Shown piece after piece: positions 11,326 through 20,339 of a DNA stretch of 64,000 nt. This DNA comes from an uncultured Caldimonas sp. Its GTDB lineage: Bacteria; Pseudomonadota; Gammaproteobacteria; Burkholderiales; Burkholderiaceae. The position numbers and the translations under genes are program-made. A model generated the notes under the pieces. That model ran no database searches. It saw nothing but the letters and a program-made list of their open reading frames with translations, and was not told the origin of the DNA. The stretch is from the NCBI RefSeq assembly GCF_946480305.1, contig NZ_CAMLJQ010000011.1:1-64000 (forward strand). Direction: 5' to 3'. Within the stretch, counting starts at the first letter, position 1. The number at the start of each line of letters is the position of its first letter.

Positions 11326-12858
11326 TCAAAACCGGGGGATGTCGGCAAAGGCCATCAAGCCCTTGCGCACGACCATCTTCCCGTACTCGGCGCAGCGGTT
11401 CAGCGTGGGCACCACCTTGCCGGGGTTGAGCAGTTCGAGCGGATCGAAGGCGCGCTTCACGGTGCGCATCTGCTCCAGTTCCTGCGGTGTGAACTGCACG
11501 CACATCGAGCTCAGTTTCTCGACACCTACGCCATGCTCGCCGGTGATCGTGCCGCCGAGCGCGACGCTGGTTTCCAGGATGTCTGCGCCGAACAGCTCGC
11601 AGCGGTGCAACTGGTCAGGGTCGTTGGCATCGAACAGGATCAGCGGGTGCAGGTTGCCGTCGCCCGCATGGAACACGTTGGCGCAGCGCAGGCCGTACTT
11701 CTTTTCCATCTCGGCGATCGCGATCAGGATGTCGGCCAGCCGCTTGCGCGGGATGGTCGAGTCCATGCACATGTAGTCGGGGCTGATGCGTCCGCTCGCC
11801 GGGAAGGCGTTCTTGCGCCCGCTCCAGAACTTCAGGCGCTGCGCTTCGTCGCGGCTCACTTCCACGCGCGTGGCGCCGGCTCCGACGAGCACGTCGACCA
11901 TGCGGCCGATCTCCTCGGTCACCTCTTCCGGTGTGCCGTCGCTTTCGCACAGCAGGATGGCTTCGGCGCTCAGGTCGTATCCGGCGTGCACGAAGTCCTC
12001 GACCGCGGCGGTCATGGGCTTGTCCATCATCTCCAGCCCGGCCGGGATGATGCCCGCGGCAATGACGTTGGCCACCGCGTCGCCGGCTTTGCGGATGTCG
12101 TCGAAGCTGGCCATGATGCAACGCGCCAGTTGTGGCTTGGGCACCAGTTTCACCGTCACTTCGGTGACGACGCCCAGCATGCCTTCGCTGCCGACGAACA
12201 ACGCGAGCAGATCCAGCCCCGCCGCGTCGAGCGCCTCGCTGCCCAGGTCCAGCGGTTCGCCTTCGACCGTGTAGCCGCGCACCCTCAGCACGTTGTGCAC
12301 GGTCAGGCCGTACTTCAGGCAGTGCACGCCGCCGGAGTTCTCGGCCACGTTGCCGCCGATCGTGCAGGCGATCTGGCTGCTCGGGTCGGGGGCGTAGTAC
12401 AGGCCGTACGGCGCGGCCGCTTCGCTGATCGCGAGGTTGCGCACACCGCCCTGCACGGTGGCCGTGCGGGCATAAGGGTCGACCTTCAGGATCTTGTTGA
12501 ACTTGGCGAGGCTGAGCGTCACGCCCATGCGGTGCGGCAGCGCTCCGCCGCTCAATCCGGTGCCGGCGCCCCGGGCCACCACGGGCACCTGCAGGGTGTG
12601 GCAGGCGCGCAGCACGGCGGCCACCTGGGCGTCGGTTTCGGGCAGGGCCACGACGAGCGGTTGCTCGCGGTAGGCGGTGAGGCCATCGCATTCGTAGGGG
12701 ACCGTGTCTTCGCGCCGCCAGAGCAGCGCGTGCGCAGGCAGCACCGCAGACAGCGCTGTGACCACGGCCGCCTGCCGGTCGCGGCGCTCGTGTTCGGCCG
12801 CGGCGATGGCGTCGCCGGGCGTGGCAATGGTCGCCGCGTGGGGCAGGGGGGCATTCAT
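11326..12858 (-). CDS. glcD: Glycolate oxidase catalytic FAD subunit
   Basis: 510 aa. FAD-binding domain with PVVARGAGTGLSGGALP, GGNVAENSGGVHCLKYGLT and FVGSEGMLGVVTEVTVKL; FAD-oxidase C-terminal domain with NVFHAGDGNLHPLILFD (metal/active-site His) and ITGEHGVGVEKL. N-terminal 25 residues are Ala-rich and probably unstructured. First gene of glcDEF on the minus strand; glcE starts 22 nt beyond its stop. No glcC-type regulator is adjacent. Confidence 0.96.
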   Translation of the reverse strand: MNAPLPHAATIATPGDAIAAAEHERRDRQAAVVTALSAVLPAHALLWRREDTVPYECDGLTAYREQPLVVALPETDAQVAAVLRACHTLQVPVVARGAGTGLSGGALPHRMGVTLSLAKFNKILKVDPYARTATVQGGVRNLAISEAAAPYGLYYAPDPSSQIACTIGGNVAENSGGVHCLKYGLTVHNVLRVRGYTVEGEPLDLGSEALDAAGLDLLALFVGSEGMLGVVTEVTVKLVPKPQLARCIMASFDDIRKAGDAVANVIAAGIIPAGLEMMDKPMTAAVEDFVHAGYDLSAEAILLCESDGTPEEVTEEIGRMVDVLVGAGATRVEVSRDEAQRLKFWSGRKNAFPASGRISPDYMCMDSTIPRKRLADILIAIAEMEKKYGLRCANVFHAGDGNLHPLILFDANDPDQLHRCELFGADILETSVALGGTITGEHGVGVEKLSSMCVQFTPQELEQMRTVKRAFDPLELLNPGKVVPTLNRCAEYGKMVVRKGLMAFADIPRF

Positions 12859-13018
12859 CGCGGTGTCTCCTCGTCGGCGGCCGACAGGGCCTCGGCGCCT
12901 GCTGCTCCGGTGCTTCAGCCCGGAGCTGTCTGGGTCAGGTTGCTGTACCAGGGTGGCCGCACTGTACTGTGCCGAACCTGAGATCAGGCTGAAGGAAAGG
13001 CACCCGGTGGGTCATGGC

Positions 13019-13041
13019 GGTTTTGACTTGCCGACAAAACC
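13019..13041. terminator. Weak hairpin between glcD promoter region and the DUF4124 gene
   Basis: GGTTTTG (13019-13025) and CAAAACC (13035-13041) with a 9-nt loop, 18 nt past the stop of the minus-strand DUF4124 gene. AT-rich stem and no U-tract, so only a possible terminator. The rest of 12859-13059 presumably carries the glcD promoter; I see no clear -35/-10. Confidence 0.3.
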
Positions 13042-13059
13042 GGGCGGATTTGACCAGGA

Positions 13060-13623
13060 TCAGGGGCGGCGCAGCACGTCGGGGTTCAGCCGGGCCGGCG
13101 GCTCGGGCGGACGCACCGGAGGTGCCGACCACGGCGTCGGCTCCCAGGGCGAACGCGGCATGTGCCGCACACCCGGCAGCCACGGGCGTTGCACTCCGGG
13201 CACGACGATCACCGGCGGCGGTTGCTCGGCTTGCGCACGCGCGTTGCGTTCGCGCTCGGCCTGCAGTTCTGCCAGGGCCTGGGCGCGGCGCATGCGCTCG
13301 ATCTCGAGTTCGGTGTCGAGCTTCTGGCGGTAGTCGGCCGCCTTCTGGATGCGCTCGGTGATGTCGCGCGCCTCGGCGCGGGCGGCTTCCCGGCGGGCAC
13401 CGGCCGCCACCGGATCGTCGGGGACGAAGCTCCAGTTGCGCTCGGTCTGGGCGCCCGGCTCGGGCCGGTCGGTGAAGATCACGCGGCCGTCGGGAAGGCG
13501 CTGCTGGTAGATCGTCTGCGGTGGGCGTTCGCCCTCTGCAGCGCCGGCTGCGAGGGCCGACGACAGGGCCAGCACGGCACAGCCGGCGATCCGCAGGACA
13601 GGGGGGGACAGGCGTTGCATCAT
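13060..13623 (-). CDS. DUF4124 domain-containing periplasmic protein
   Basis: 187 aa. Signal peptide MMQRLSPPVLRIAGCAVLAL followed by SSALAAGAAEG, then a DUF4124 module (IYQQRLPDGRVIFTDRPEPG), a charged helical/coiled-coil stretch rich in Arg, Glu and Ala (ARAEARDITERIQKAADYRQ onward), and a Pro/Trp/Arg-rich tail. ATG 13623 (or the adjacent ATG 13620) is chosen because the signal peptide begins there. DUF4124 proteins are small envelope proteins of unknown function, common in proteobacteria. Monocistronic, divergent from the membrane protein at 13746. Confidence 0.75.
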   Translation of the reverse strand: MMQRLSPPVLRIAGCAVLALSSALAAGAAEGERPPQTIYQQRLPDGRVIFTDRPEPGAQTERNWSFVPDDPVAAGARREAARAEARDITERIQKAADYRQKLDTELEIERMRRAQALAELQAERERNARAQAEQPPPVIVVPGVQRPWLPGVRHMPRSPWEPTPWSAPPVRPPEPPARLNPDVLRRP

Positions 13624-13745
13624 GGCTTCGACCTTGTGGTGCGCGAGGGGTTCCCGCACGGCGTGGCGTTTGCTACCGCCTGGGGGTGCCCTGAGGCAGC
13701 CCCTACACTGTGGCACTTTCGCGCCCGTCTCGCCACTGTCTGTCC

Positions 13746-14426
13746 ATGCCACCAGGATCTCTATACGCCAGCCGCCGCCCCTACCTCGCCGTGTGGCTGG
13801 TGCTGTTGTTTGCCGTCATCGCGCTCGTGACGTGGGCGGCCCTGCCGCCCGCCCGGGTGATGTCGGTCATGTCGGAGGAGGGGCCGGTCGAGATCGCGGC
13901 CGCCACGCTCTATTTCCTGACCGCCGTGGCCATCTGGCTCGTGCGGGGGCCGACGATGCCCGTGCGTCTGGCCTGGGCCATGACGATCGTGCTGTTTGCC
14001 TTCGGCGCGCGGGAACTCGACCTGCACAAGGCCTGGACGGGTGTGAGCACCCTGAAGGTGAGCTTCTATCTTGGAGCGGCGCCGTTGCACCAGAAGCTCG
14101 CGGCATTCGCCGTCGTGGGGCCGTTCGCGGCCGCGATGCTGTACCTCGCGTGGCGGTACGGCCTGCCCGTGCTGCGCGGCGTGCGGCGGCGCCATCCGGT
14201 GGCGGTGACCGTGGCGGTGTTCTGGGCCACGCTCGTGCTGTCGAAACTGATCGACCGGTCCCAGAACGTGCTGCTGGAAGACTTCGGCGTGCAGTTCGGG
14301 CCGTCGGTGACCGCGCTGCGGGCCGCATGGGAGGAAACGCTCGAACTGTCGCTGGGTTTCGTGTTCTGGGTCGGGTTGCTGCAGCACCGCGGGCTGGAGG
14401 CTCGGCCGCAGGCCGTCAGACGGTGA
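13746..14426 (+). CDS. Hypothetical multi-pass inner-membrane protein
   Basis: 226 aa from ATG 13746 (MPPGSLYASRRPYLAVWLVL). Around six hydrophobic segments: LAVWLVLLFAVIALVTWAAL, IAAATLYFLTAVAIWLV, LAWAMTIVLFAFGARELDLH, LAAFAVVGPFAAAMLYLAW, VAVTVAVFWATLVLSKLI and LELSLGFVFWVGLLQ. A charged motif ARELDLHKAW and DRSQNVLLEDFG occur in loops. I do not recognise the family. It converges on the FIST gene, overlapping its stop by 11 nt. Confidence 0.6.
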   Translation: MPPGSLYASRRPYLAVWLVLLFAVIALVTWAALPPARVMSVMSEEGPVEIAAATLYFLTAVAIWLVRGPTMPVRLAWAMTIVLFAFGARELDLHKAWTGVSTLKVSFYLGAAPLHQKLAAFAVVGPFAAAMLYLAWRYGLPVLRGVRRRHPVAVTVAVFWATLVLSKLIDRSQNVLLEDFGVQFGPSVTALRAAWEETLELSLGFVFWVGLLQHRGLEARPQAVRR

Positions 14427-15636
14427 AAACGGTCAGCACGCCGGTGTAGCCGTACACGTGATGACGGGCGATCTCGCCGCCGGCGAAGAAGCCGGTCAGC
14501 GGCACGTCGCCCAGCGCATGCCGCACGATCTGCAACTCGGCTGACGCACCGCCGAAATGCGGCCCGCCGCGCCCGGCGCAGCTGACGTAGACCGCGCCCG
14601 CGATCCTGCGGCCGGCGGCCACGCCAGGGGCCGGTTCGTCGGCCGCCAGCCCGCGGGCCAGCGCGGCCGGCGCCTCCAGCGGCAAGGCCTCCGACTCCAG
14701 TTCCTCGCGGATTTCAGTGCAGATGCGCACCAGGTCCCGCCGCGCGGCTTGCACGTCGCGCGAACAGAACGCGAGCTGCATGCCGGCCTCGGGCTGGTCG
14801 GCCACCGCGATGCCCCGTTCACGCGGGTCGATGCCGATCAGGTGCCGCACGCGGGTGTCGACACCGAACTGGCCCGAGCGTGCGATCGGCAGCGTGGCCG
14901 CATCGCTCAAGCCCACCAGCGTGCCCTGCAGCCTGGGCAGCGCCTTGCGCGGCTGCTCGGGGTCGAGCGCGAGGTCGCGCAGCAGGCAGTCCAGCGCGGG
15001 CTCGTCGTCCAATGTGGCCACCACGTTCCGCTCTACGCGGGTGATGCGCCGCGCCGGCCCGACGGGCTGGCAACCCTGCGTGACGCGCGAGACGAGCTGC
15101 ACCGACGCGTCGAACGCCACGCCCGACAACCCGCCGACGAACACGCCGTCGGCAATGTGCAAGGTGCGGGTGCGCGCGGCCGCGAGCCCGCCGAAGAGGT
15201 ACCCGCTGCTCGTGCGCGACGCCAGCTCACCCACCAGTTCGGTCATGTCCGGCGTGCCGGGGTCGGCATGCACCTGTGCCGCGTGCGAGGAGAAGCCGGC
15301 GGGGAGCGGTTGTACACCCGAGAAGACACGGAAACTCTCGCGTGGCAGGTCGCCGAGCATCACGCTGACGCCGGGTTCGTCGAAGTACTCCACGCCGCTG
15401 CCCATCACCCCGACCCCGACCGCACCGACCCAGCCGACGCCCGCGTAGCGAGCACGCAGGTGCTCGAGGATCTCTTGCGCGTGCACCGCGTGGTGGTCGG
15501 TGAGATAAAGCCAGCCCAGCGTCGGATGCGATGCGTACCCGGGGCGCGCGCGCTGCTCGTCGAGCTGCGTCAGCACGAACGACAACGCCATGCGCCAGTC
15601 CGGGTGCGTGGCGTGTGCGTGCAGGAAGGTGTTCAT
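14416..15636 (-). CDS. FIST N/C domain sensory protein
   Basis: 406 aa cytoplasmic protein with the FIST_N module (roughly residues 30-220: GWLYLTDHHAVHAQEILEHL, GVGVMGSGVEYFDEPGVSVM) and FIST_C module (about 225-390, ending FFAGGEIARHHVYGYTGVLT). FIST domains are small-ligand, probably amino-acid, sensors often associated with signalling proteins. Here it is not fused to a kinase or cyclase. ATG 15636 begins MNTFLHAHATHPDWRMALSF, the usual FIST start; longer in-frame starts add an Arg-rich leader. Confidence 0.85.
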   Translation of the reverse strand: MNTFLHAHATHPDWRMALSFVLTQLDEQRARPGYASHPTLGWLYLTDHHAVHAQEILEHLRARYAGVGWVGAVGVGVMGSGVEYFDEPGVSVMLGDLPRESFRVFSGVQPLPAGFSSHAAQVHADPGTPDMTELVGELASRTSSGYLFGGLAAARTRTLHIADGVFVGGLSGVAFDASVQLVSRVTQGCQPVGPARRITRVERNVVATLDDEPALDCLLRDLALDPEQPRKALPRLQGTLVGLSDAATLPIARSGQFGVDTRVRHLIGIDPRERGIAVADQPEAGMQLAFCSRDVQAARRDLVRICTEIREELESEALPLEAPAALARGLAADEPAPGVAAGRRIAGAVYVSCAGRGGPHFGGASAELQIVRHALGDVPLTGFFAGGEIARHHVYGYTGVLTVFTV

Positions 15637-15688
15637 GAGGCGAGTGTGCCGCTGCGAGTGCCGGGCAGCGACAAGTGCGATGTGGAAC

Positions 15689-16414
15689 TCAGGTCTTTGT
15701 GGGGGGCTTCGGTGCGCTGGCCGCACGCGACGACTTGCGCGCGGGCGCGGCGCTCTTGCGCGAGGCGGCGGCCTTGCCCGCCGCAGCTGCCACCTTGCGC
15801 GCCGGCTCCATCGTCTTGCGCAAGGTTTCTTCTGCCGCGCTGAAGGATTGCTTCACCAGGCTGCCGGCAAGATTGCGCGCCGACTCGGTGGCGGTGTCCT
15901 TCAACGCCTCCGTCATCGTGTTCGTGGCCAGCGTGGTGAACTGCTTGGTCAGCGCCCCCCACCACTGCATCGGGTCGACGGCGCCCGCCGCGTACGCTGG
16001 CTGCCCGCTCTCCGCGGAAGACTTGCCCGGCTTGCGTGCCGCGGCGGGCTTCTTTTGCGATGCTGCCGGTGCGGCTGCGGGCGCTGCGGGTTCGGACTCA
16101 TCCGGCGGAGGCACCTTCACCTTCAGCGACTCGCGCAGCGCTTCGACCGGCACGTTCATCGTCTGCAGCGTGGACAGCGTCATGCGCTGCACTTCCATCG
16201 CCTGGATCGTGGCGCCGAGCATGCGAGCGTTCTGTTCCAGCCAGAACTGCACGGTGCGCAGCTCGCCGATGCGTTTTTCGAGTTCTTCCGGGTTCAACGT
16301 GGGCGCGACCCACTGGGTGAAATTGGGCAGCGCCGTGCCCGCGCTCTTGACCAGTCCTTGCAGAAAGTCGAAGCCGGGAACCAGCTTGCCGATGCCTTGC
16401 AGCGCGTCGCTCAT
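15689..16414 (-). CDS. phaM: PhaM-type polyhydroxyalkanoate granule regulatory protein
   Basis: 241 aa. The N-terminal half matches PhaM: PGFDFLQGLVKSAGTALPNF, APTLNPEELEKRIGELRTVQ, FWLEQNARMLGATIQAMEVQ, RMTLSTLQTMNV. The C-terminus is a long Ala/Lys/Arg/Pro tail (KVAAAAGKAAASRKSAAPAR onward), histone-H1-like and suited to DNA binding. In Cupriavidus, PhaM activates PHB synthase PhaC and tethers PHB granules to the nucleoid. ATG 16414 follows AAGGAGACGCACAC. It implies the host makes PHB; no phaC is in the window. Confidence 0.85.
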   Translation of the reverse strand: MSDALQGIGKLVPGFDFLQGLVKSAGTALPNFTQWVAPTLNPEELEKRIGELRTVQFWLEQNARMLGATIQAMEVQRMTLSTLQTMNVPVEALRESLKVKVPPPDESEPAAPAAAPAASQKKPAAARKPGKSSAESGQPAYAAGAVDPMQWWGALTKQFTTLATNTMTEALKDTATESARNLAGSLVKQSFSAAEETLRKTMEPARKVAAAAGKAAASRKSAAPARKSSRAASAPKPPTKT

Positions 16415-16505
16415 GTGTGCGTCTCCTTGTCGATCGGTCGATTGTGCTCCGGCCCCGTGGTGCCGGCGAGCCGTCCGGGTGCGCGTTTTCCCCGTGCCGC
16501 CGCGG

Positions 16506-16988
16506 TCACGGTGCGTCGGTCTCGATGGTGAGTTCGTCGCCCCGTTGACGGATGTGCAGCTTGCCCAGCACGTCCATGCCGAGCAACACATCGTCCAGCC
16601 CGGGCAGCACCACCACACGCAATTGCCGGGCCTGCACGCCGCCTTCCAGTTCCACGTCGGCACGCGCGACCGTGCCGGTCACGACACCCCCGGCCGTGCT
16701 CGACGTCACGCTGCCGTGGGGGCGCAGGCCGGCTGCGCGGGCCAGCGCTTCGGGCACCGCGGTGCTGGTGGCGCCGGTGTCGACGAGGAAATCGACGTCG
16801 ACGCCGTTGATCCGGCCCGGCCAGCGATAGTGCCCGTCGAGGCCGCGCCGCAGCTTGACGGTGTCGCCGCTCCATTCGAAGCGCATGCGCTGCTCGCGCG
16901 CTTCGAGCGCCTGGAATCCGAGAAATACCACCAGACCGAGCACGGCCCAGACGGTGATGATCTTGAGCGTGCGAGGGAAGTCACTCAT
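16506..16988 (-). CDS. Retropepsin-like aspartic protease, membrane-anchored
   Basis: 160 aa. One N-terminal membrane helix (LKIITVWAVLGLVVFLGFQA), then a clan AA fold of TIGR02281 type: substrate-facing HYRWPGRINGVDVDFLVDTGATS with the catalytic D70-T-G, and LLGMDVLGKLHI near the end. One Asp per chain implies a homodimer, as in retroviral proteases. Periplasmic or membrane-tethered location is inferred from the single helix. Family members are widespread in proteobacteria with largely unknown substrates. Confidence 0.82.
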   Translation of the reverse strand: MSDFPRTLKIITVWAVLGLVVFLGFQALEAREQRMRFEWSGDTVKLRRGLDGHYRWPGRINGVDVDFLVDTGATSTAVPEALARAAGLRPHGSVTSSTAGGVVTGTVARADVELEGGVQARQLRVVVLPGLDDVLLGMDVLGKLHIRQRGDELTIETDAP

Positions 16989-17046
16989 GATGGAATGGTA
17001 GTGAGGGCTTAGGCACTATTGGGCAACGGGTTCAGGAGAAGCGTAC

Positions 17047-17937
17047 ATGGGACCGATCCGATTGAAGTCGCACGCCAAGTCGTTGGGGGAAGGCCTGAGC
17101 GTGCGCCGCCTGTTACCGGCGGCGGCCATGCGGGCCGTCGGGCCGTTCGTGTTCTTCGACCACATCGGGCCGGCCGAATTCAAGCCGGGCGATGGCATGG
17201 ACGTTCGCCCGCACCCGCACATCGGGCTGGCAACCGTCACTTATCTGTTCGATGGAGCGATCTCGCACCGCGACAGCCTCGGTACGGTGCGCGAGATCCG
17301 CCCGGGCGAGGTCAACTGGATGGTGGCGGGACGGGGCATCGTGCACTCTGAGCGCACGCCCGCAGCCGAGCGAGCTGCGGGCCACCGGCTGCACGGCATA
17401 CAGACATGGCTCGCCCTGCCGCTGGCGGATGAGGAAACGGCCCCAGGTTTCGTGCACGTCGGAGGGCATGACGTCCCGCTGCTCGAAACGCACGGCATGC
17501 AACTGCGCGTGGTGGCGGGCGAGGCATTCGGTTTGCGCTCGCCGGTGCCGGTGCGCAGCCGCACGCTCTACGTTGCGGCGGAGATGCCCTTTGGCAGCAG
17601 CATCGAGCTGCCGATGGATCACCCCGAACGCGCGATCTATGTCGCTTCGGGCGCGCTGAGCGTCGATGGGGAGCCGGTCGACACCGGCGAGATGCTCGTG
17701 CTGCCGCAAAAGCCGATGCGGCTGCGGGCGCTGGAACGAACCCAGGCGGTGTTCATCGGCGGCGATCCGCTCGATCTGGGCCCCGAGAACACGCCGCAGG
17801 AACCGCGGCACATGCGCTGGAACTACGTCTCGAGCCGCAACGAGCGGATCGAGGAGGCCGTGGCCGCCTGGGGCCGGCAGGACCGCTCGGCTTTTCCGGA
17901 AGTCCCGGGCGAGAGCGAGTTCATCCCGTATCCCTGA
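17047..17937 (+). CDS. Pirin family protein
   Basis: 296 aa bicupin of the pirin family, cytoplasmic. The N-terminal cupin contains VRPHPHIGLATVTYLFDG and GRGIVHSERT, giving the His/His/His/Glu iron site. The C-terminal cupin includes FGSSIELPMDHPERAIYVASG and ends in PRHMRWNYVSSRNERIEEAV. Pirins act as quercetin dioxygenases or redox-sensitive regulators; the actual role here is unknown. ATG 17047 has AGGAGAAGCGTAC upstream. Confidence 0.9.
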   Translation: MGPIRLKSHAKSLGEGLSVRRLLPAAAMRAVGPFVFFDHIGPAEFKPGDGMDVRPHPHIGLATVTYLFDGAISHRDSLGTVREIRPGEVNWMVAGRGIVHSERTPAAERAAGHRLHGIQTWLALPLADEETAPGFVHVGGHDVPLLETHGMQLRVVAGEAFGLRSPVPVRSRTLYVAAEMPFGSSIELPMDHPERAIYVASGALSVDGEPVDTGEMLVLPQKPMRLRALERTQAVFIGGDPLDLGPENTPQEPRHMRWNYVSSRNERIEEAVAAWGRQDRSAFPEVPGESEFIPYP

Positions 17938-17957
17938 AGACGCGGAGCCCAAAAGAA

Positions 17958-17981
17958 GAAACGGCCCCGCGGGGCCGTTTC
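17958..17981. terminator. Terminator for porin gene, shared with pirin gene
   Basis: A perfect 24-nt palindrome: GAAACGGCCCCG (17958-17969) followed directly by CGGGGCCGTTTC (17970-17981). On the minus strand it is followed by TTCTTTTGGG, so it terminates the porin gene whose stop is 22 nt away; on the plus strand it also lies 20 nt after the pirin stop. Confidence 0.85.
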
Positions 17982-18003
17982 GCTGTGCTCGCGCAGGGCG
18001 CGA

Positions 18004-18969
18004 TCAGAAGTTGTGGCGAACGCCGACGGCCAGCGAGGAGAAGTCGCCACCCGTCGTGGCCGGCGTGCGGCCGGAGTTCGGGAAGTAAGGCGCGTTGTCT
18101 TCGTTGCGCATGCGGGTGTAGAACGCGAACAGCTTGGTGCGCTTGGACAGGTTGTAGTTGTAGCCCAGCGTGTACTGCTGAGCGGAGCTGTCGTCCGTGT
18201 CCCCGATGTCGCCGGCGAAGCCGACGTTGGCGTGGAACTCGGAGGCGCCCATCGTGTACATGGCGGACAGGCGGACGTTGTTGCGATCTTCGCCGTCGAA
18301 GTCGTCGCGCTCGTAGTAACCGCCGAACGTGAAGGCACCCATTTCATACAGAGCGCGGATCACGCCCAGCTTGTCGTCGCCGTTCTTCACGTAGCCGCCA
18401 CCCAGGTGCAGCGGGCCCATGTCGTAGTTGGCCGCGATTTCCCAGGCGTTCTCGACGCCGTCAGCTTCCTTCAGGCTGTACTGGAACTCGGCGTTGAAGC
18501 CGCCGAAGGTCGGCGTCGTGTAGGAGATCTTGTTGGTGTCGCGCATCAGGTATGCATACAGCATGTCCGACGAGGTGCCGGTGTCATGGTTGTGCATGCT
18601 GACGTAGTCTGCCGTCGCGAAGTAGGTGCCGCTCGGGGTGTTGCCGAGGCGCAGCGTGCCGAAACCGCCGCCGAGGCCAACCCAGCTCTCGCGGGCCCAG
18701 AAGCCCCCAGCGCCACCCGTGGCTGCGCCGGTATCGGGGTTGAAGCCGTGCTCGATCTGGAACAGCGCCTTCAGGCCACCACCGAGGTCTTCGGTGCCCT
18801 TGAAGCCGATGCGCGACGAGTTGTTCTGCAGCACCATTTCGGTTTCGTTCTGCTGGCGCTGACGCTCGACCGAGACGTTCAGGCGGCCATAGACCTGCAG
18901 GGAGCTTTGAGCGAACGCGGGGGCGGCAGTGGCTGCGGCCAACGCGGCGACGAGAGCGAGACGTTTCAT
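18004..18969 (-). CDS. Outer-membrane porin (Burkholderiales type), copy 1
   Basis: 321 aa trimeric general-diffusion porin. Signal peptide MKRLALVAALAAATAAPAFA-QSS, first strand LQVYGRLNVSVERQ, typical NNSSRIGFKGTEDLGGGLKALFQIEHGFNP, and C-terminal strand ending in Phe (AVGVRHNF), the BAM recognition signal. Close paralogue of the next gene upstream. ATG 18969 is the signal-peptide start, preceded by AAGGAACCTTCAA. Specificity cannot be predicted. Confidence 0.93.
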   Translation of the reverse strand: MKRLALVAALAAATAAPAFAQSSLQVYGRLNVSVERQRQQNETEMVLQNNSSRIGFKGTEDLGGGLKALFQIEHGFNPDTGAATGGAGGFWARESWVGLGGGFGTLRLGNTPSGTYFATADYVSMHNHDTGTSSDMLYAYLMRDTNKISYTTPTFGGFNAEFQYSLKEADGVENAWEIAANYDMGPLHLGGGYVKNGDDKLGVIRALYEMGAFTFGGYYERDDFDGEDRNNVRLSAMYTMGASEFHANVGFAGDIGDTDDSSAQQYTLGYNYNLSKRTKLFAFYTRMRNEDNAPYFPNSGRTPATTGGDFSSLAVGVRHNF

Positions 18970-19161
18970 TTGAAGGTTCCTTGTATCTCGGGGGATGAGG
19001 GGCATCGCCTCAGCGGAGAGATCTGATGCAATGCGTGAATCGATTCTAGGAAGCAGCAGCCGCCAACAGGTTGCGGAGACCCTAGAACAGCGCATAAAAC
19101 CGAGGTCCCTGACGCTTTTCGGCAACAGGTTCCTGGCAGGTTTGCGAGGGCCGGCGTGTTT

Positions 19162-19199
19162 CCGGAAAAACAAACGGCTCTTCGAAGGAAGAGCCGTTC
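19162..19199 (-). terminator. Rho-independent terminator of porin copy 2
   Basis: AACGGCTCTT (19173-19182) and AAGAGCCGTT (19189-19198) form a 10-11 bp stem with a GAAG loop. Read on the minus strand the stem is followed by TGTTTTTCC, a proper U-tract, 38 nt past the stop of the second porin gene. It therefore separates the two tandem porin genes into independent transcripts. Confidence 0.85.
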
Positions 19200-19236
19200 G
19201 GGCGGCACGGCGGTTGCCATGCCGGTTGCACTTCGA

Positions 19237-20145
19237 TCAGAAGTTGTGGCGCACGCCCACCGCGAAGGAGCTGAACTTGTCGCCGGTGTCCGGGCTGAGG
19301 CGGGTGTAGTAGCCGTACACCTTGGTGCGCTTGGACAGGTTGTAGTTGTAGCCCAGCGTGTACTGCTTGGCCCCGGTGTCGTCCTGGTCGCCGGTGTCGC
19401 CTGCGATGCCGACGTTCGCGTGGAGCTCGGAAGCGCCCATCGTGTACATGCCGGAGACGCGGAAGTTGTTGCGCTTGTCGCCGTCGAAGCTGTCACGCTC
19501 GTAGTAGCCGCCCACGGTGAAGGCACCCAGCTCATACAAGCCGCGGAACACGAACAGCTTGTCGTCGCCGTTCTTCACGTAGCCGCCGCCCAGGTGCAGG
19601 GGGCCCAGGTCGTAGTTGCCGGACACTTCCCAGGCGTTCTCCACGCTGTCGGCTTCCTTCAGGCTGTACTGCAGTTCACCGACGAAGCCGCCGAAGTTCG
19701 GCGTCATGTAGGAGATCTTGTTGGTGTCGCGCATCAGGTAGGCATACAACGCGTCGGCGGAGGTGCCGGTGTCGTGGTTGTGCATGCTGACGTAGTCGGC
19801 CGACGCGAAGTACGTGCCGCTGGGCATGTTGCCGAGACGCAGCGCGCCGAAGCCGCCGGACAGGCCGACCCAGCTCTCACGGCCCCAGAACGTTGCCGCG
19901 GCAGCGCCGGTGTCGGGGCTCAGACCATGCTCGAGCAGGAAATTGGCCTTCAGGCCGCCGCCCAGGTCTTCAGAGCCCTTGAAGCCGATGCGCGACGAGT
20001 TGTTCATCATGCGCATCTCGGTGTCGTCACCAGTTTTCTGGCGCTCGACCGTCACGTTCATGCGGCCGTAGATGGTGACGTTGCTTTGAGCAAACGCGGG
20101 GACGCTGGCGCCGATCAGGGCGGCCACGAGAGCGATACGTTTCAT
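19237..20145 (-). CDS. Outer-membrane porin (Burkholderiales type), copy 2
   Basis: 302 aa. Signal peptide MKRIALVAALIGASVPAFA-QSN, strand NVTIYGRMNVTVERQ, then the same block order as copy 1, including near-identical stretches such as LRLGNMPSGTYFASADYVSM, and the same AVGVRHNF terminus. The tandem arrangement and similarity indicate a local duplication; copy 2 is about 19 residues shorter, with the loss in loops (for example the GGAGGF loop and the NEDNAPYFPNSGR loop of copy 1). ATG 20145 is preceded by AAAGGAATTTCTTAC. Confidence 0.93.
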   Translation of the reverse strand: MKRIALVAALIGASVPAFAQSNVTIYGRMNVTVERQKTGDDTEMRMMNNSSRIGFKGSEDLGGGLKANFLLEHGLSPDTGAAAATFWGRESWVGLSGGFGALRLGNMPSGTYFASADYVSMHNHDTGTSADALYAYLMRDTNKISYMTPNFGGFVGELQYSLKEADSVENAWEVSGNYDLGPLHLGGGYVKNGDDKLFVFRGLYELGAFTVGGYYERDSFDGDKRNNFRVSGMYTMGASELHANVGIAGDTGDQDDTGAKQYTLGYNYNLSKRTKVYGYYTRLSPDTGDKFSSFAVGVRHNF

Positions 20146-20197
20146 GTAAGAAATTCCTTTGTAGGGGTGTTGCGACGGGACTACCAACGCGGAACGG

Positions 20198-20227
20198 ATC
20201 GTAGGCACCGTGTCACAAAATTGTAAA
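20198..20227 (-). promoter_or_regulatory. Candidate sigma70 promoter for porin copy 2
   Basis: On the minus strand TTTACA (20227-20222), an 18-nt spacer, then TACGAT (20203-20198). It lies 53-82 nt upstream of the porin ATG, giving a plausible short leader. Pattern match only. 20146-20339 holds nothing else I can support apart from an A/T-rich stretch around 20220-20290. Confidence 0.4.
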
Positions 20228-20339
20228 AAGGAAAAAACCAGAAACGTGGTCAGACTCTCTAAGGAACGCCCCCCTAACTTTTAAAAATGATGCTGCATCG
20301 CAACACCCGTGCCATTTTCAATGTGGCAATCGCACGGTT

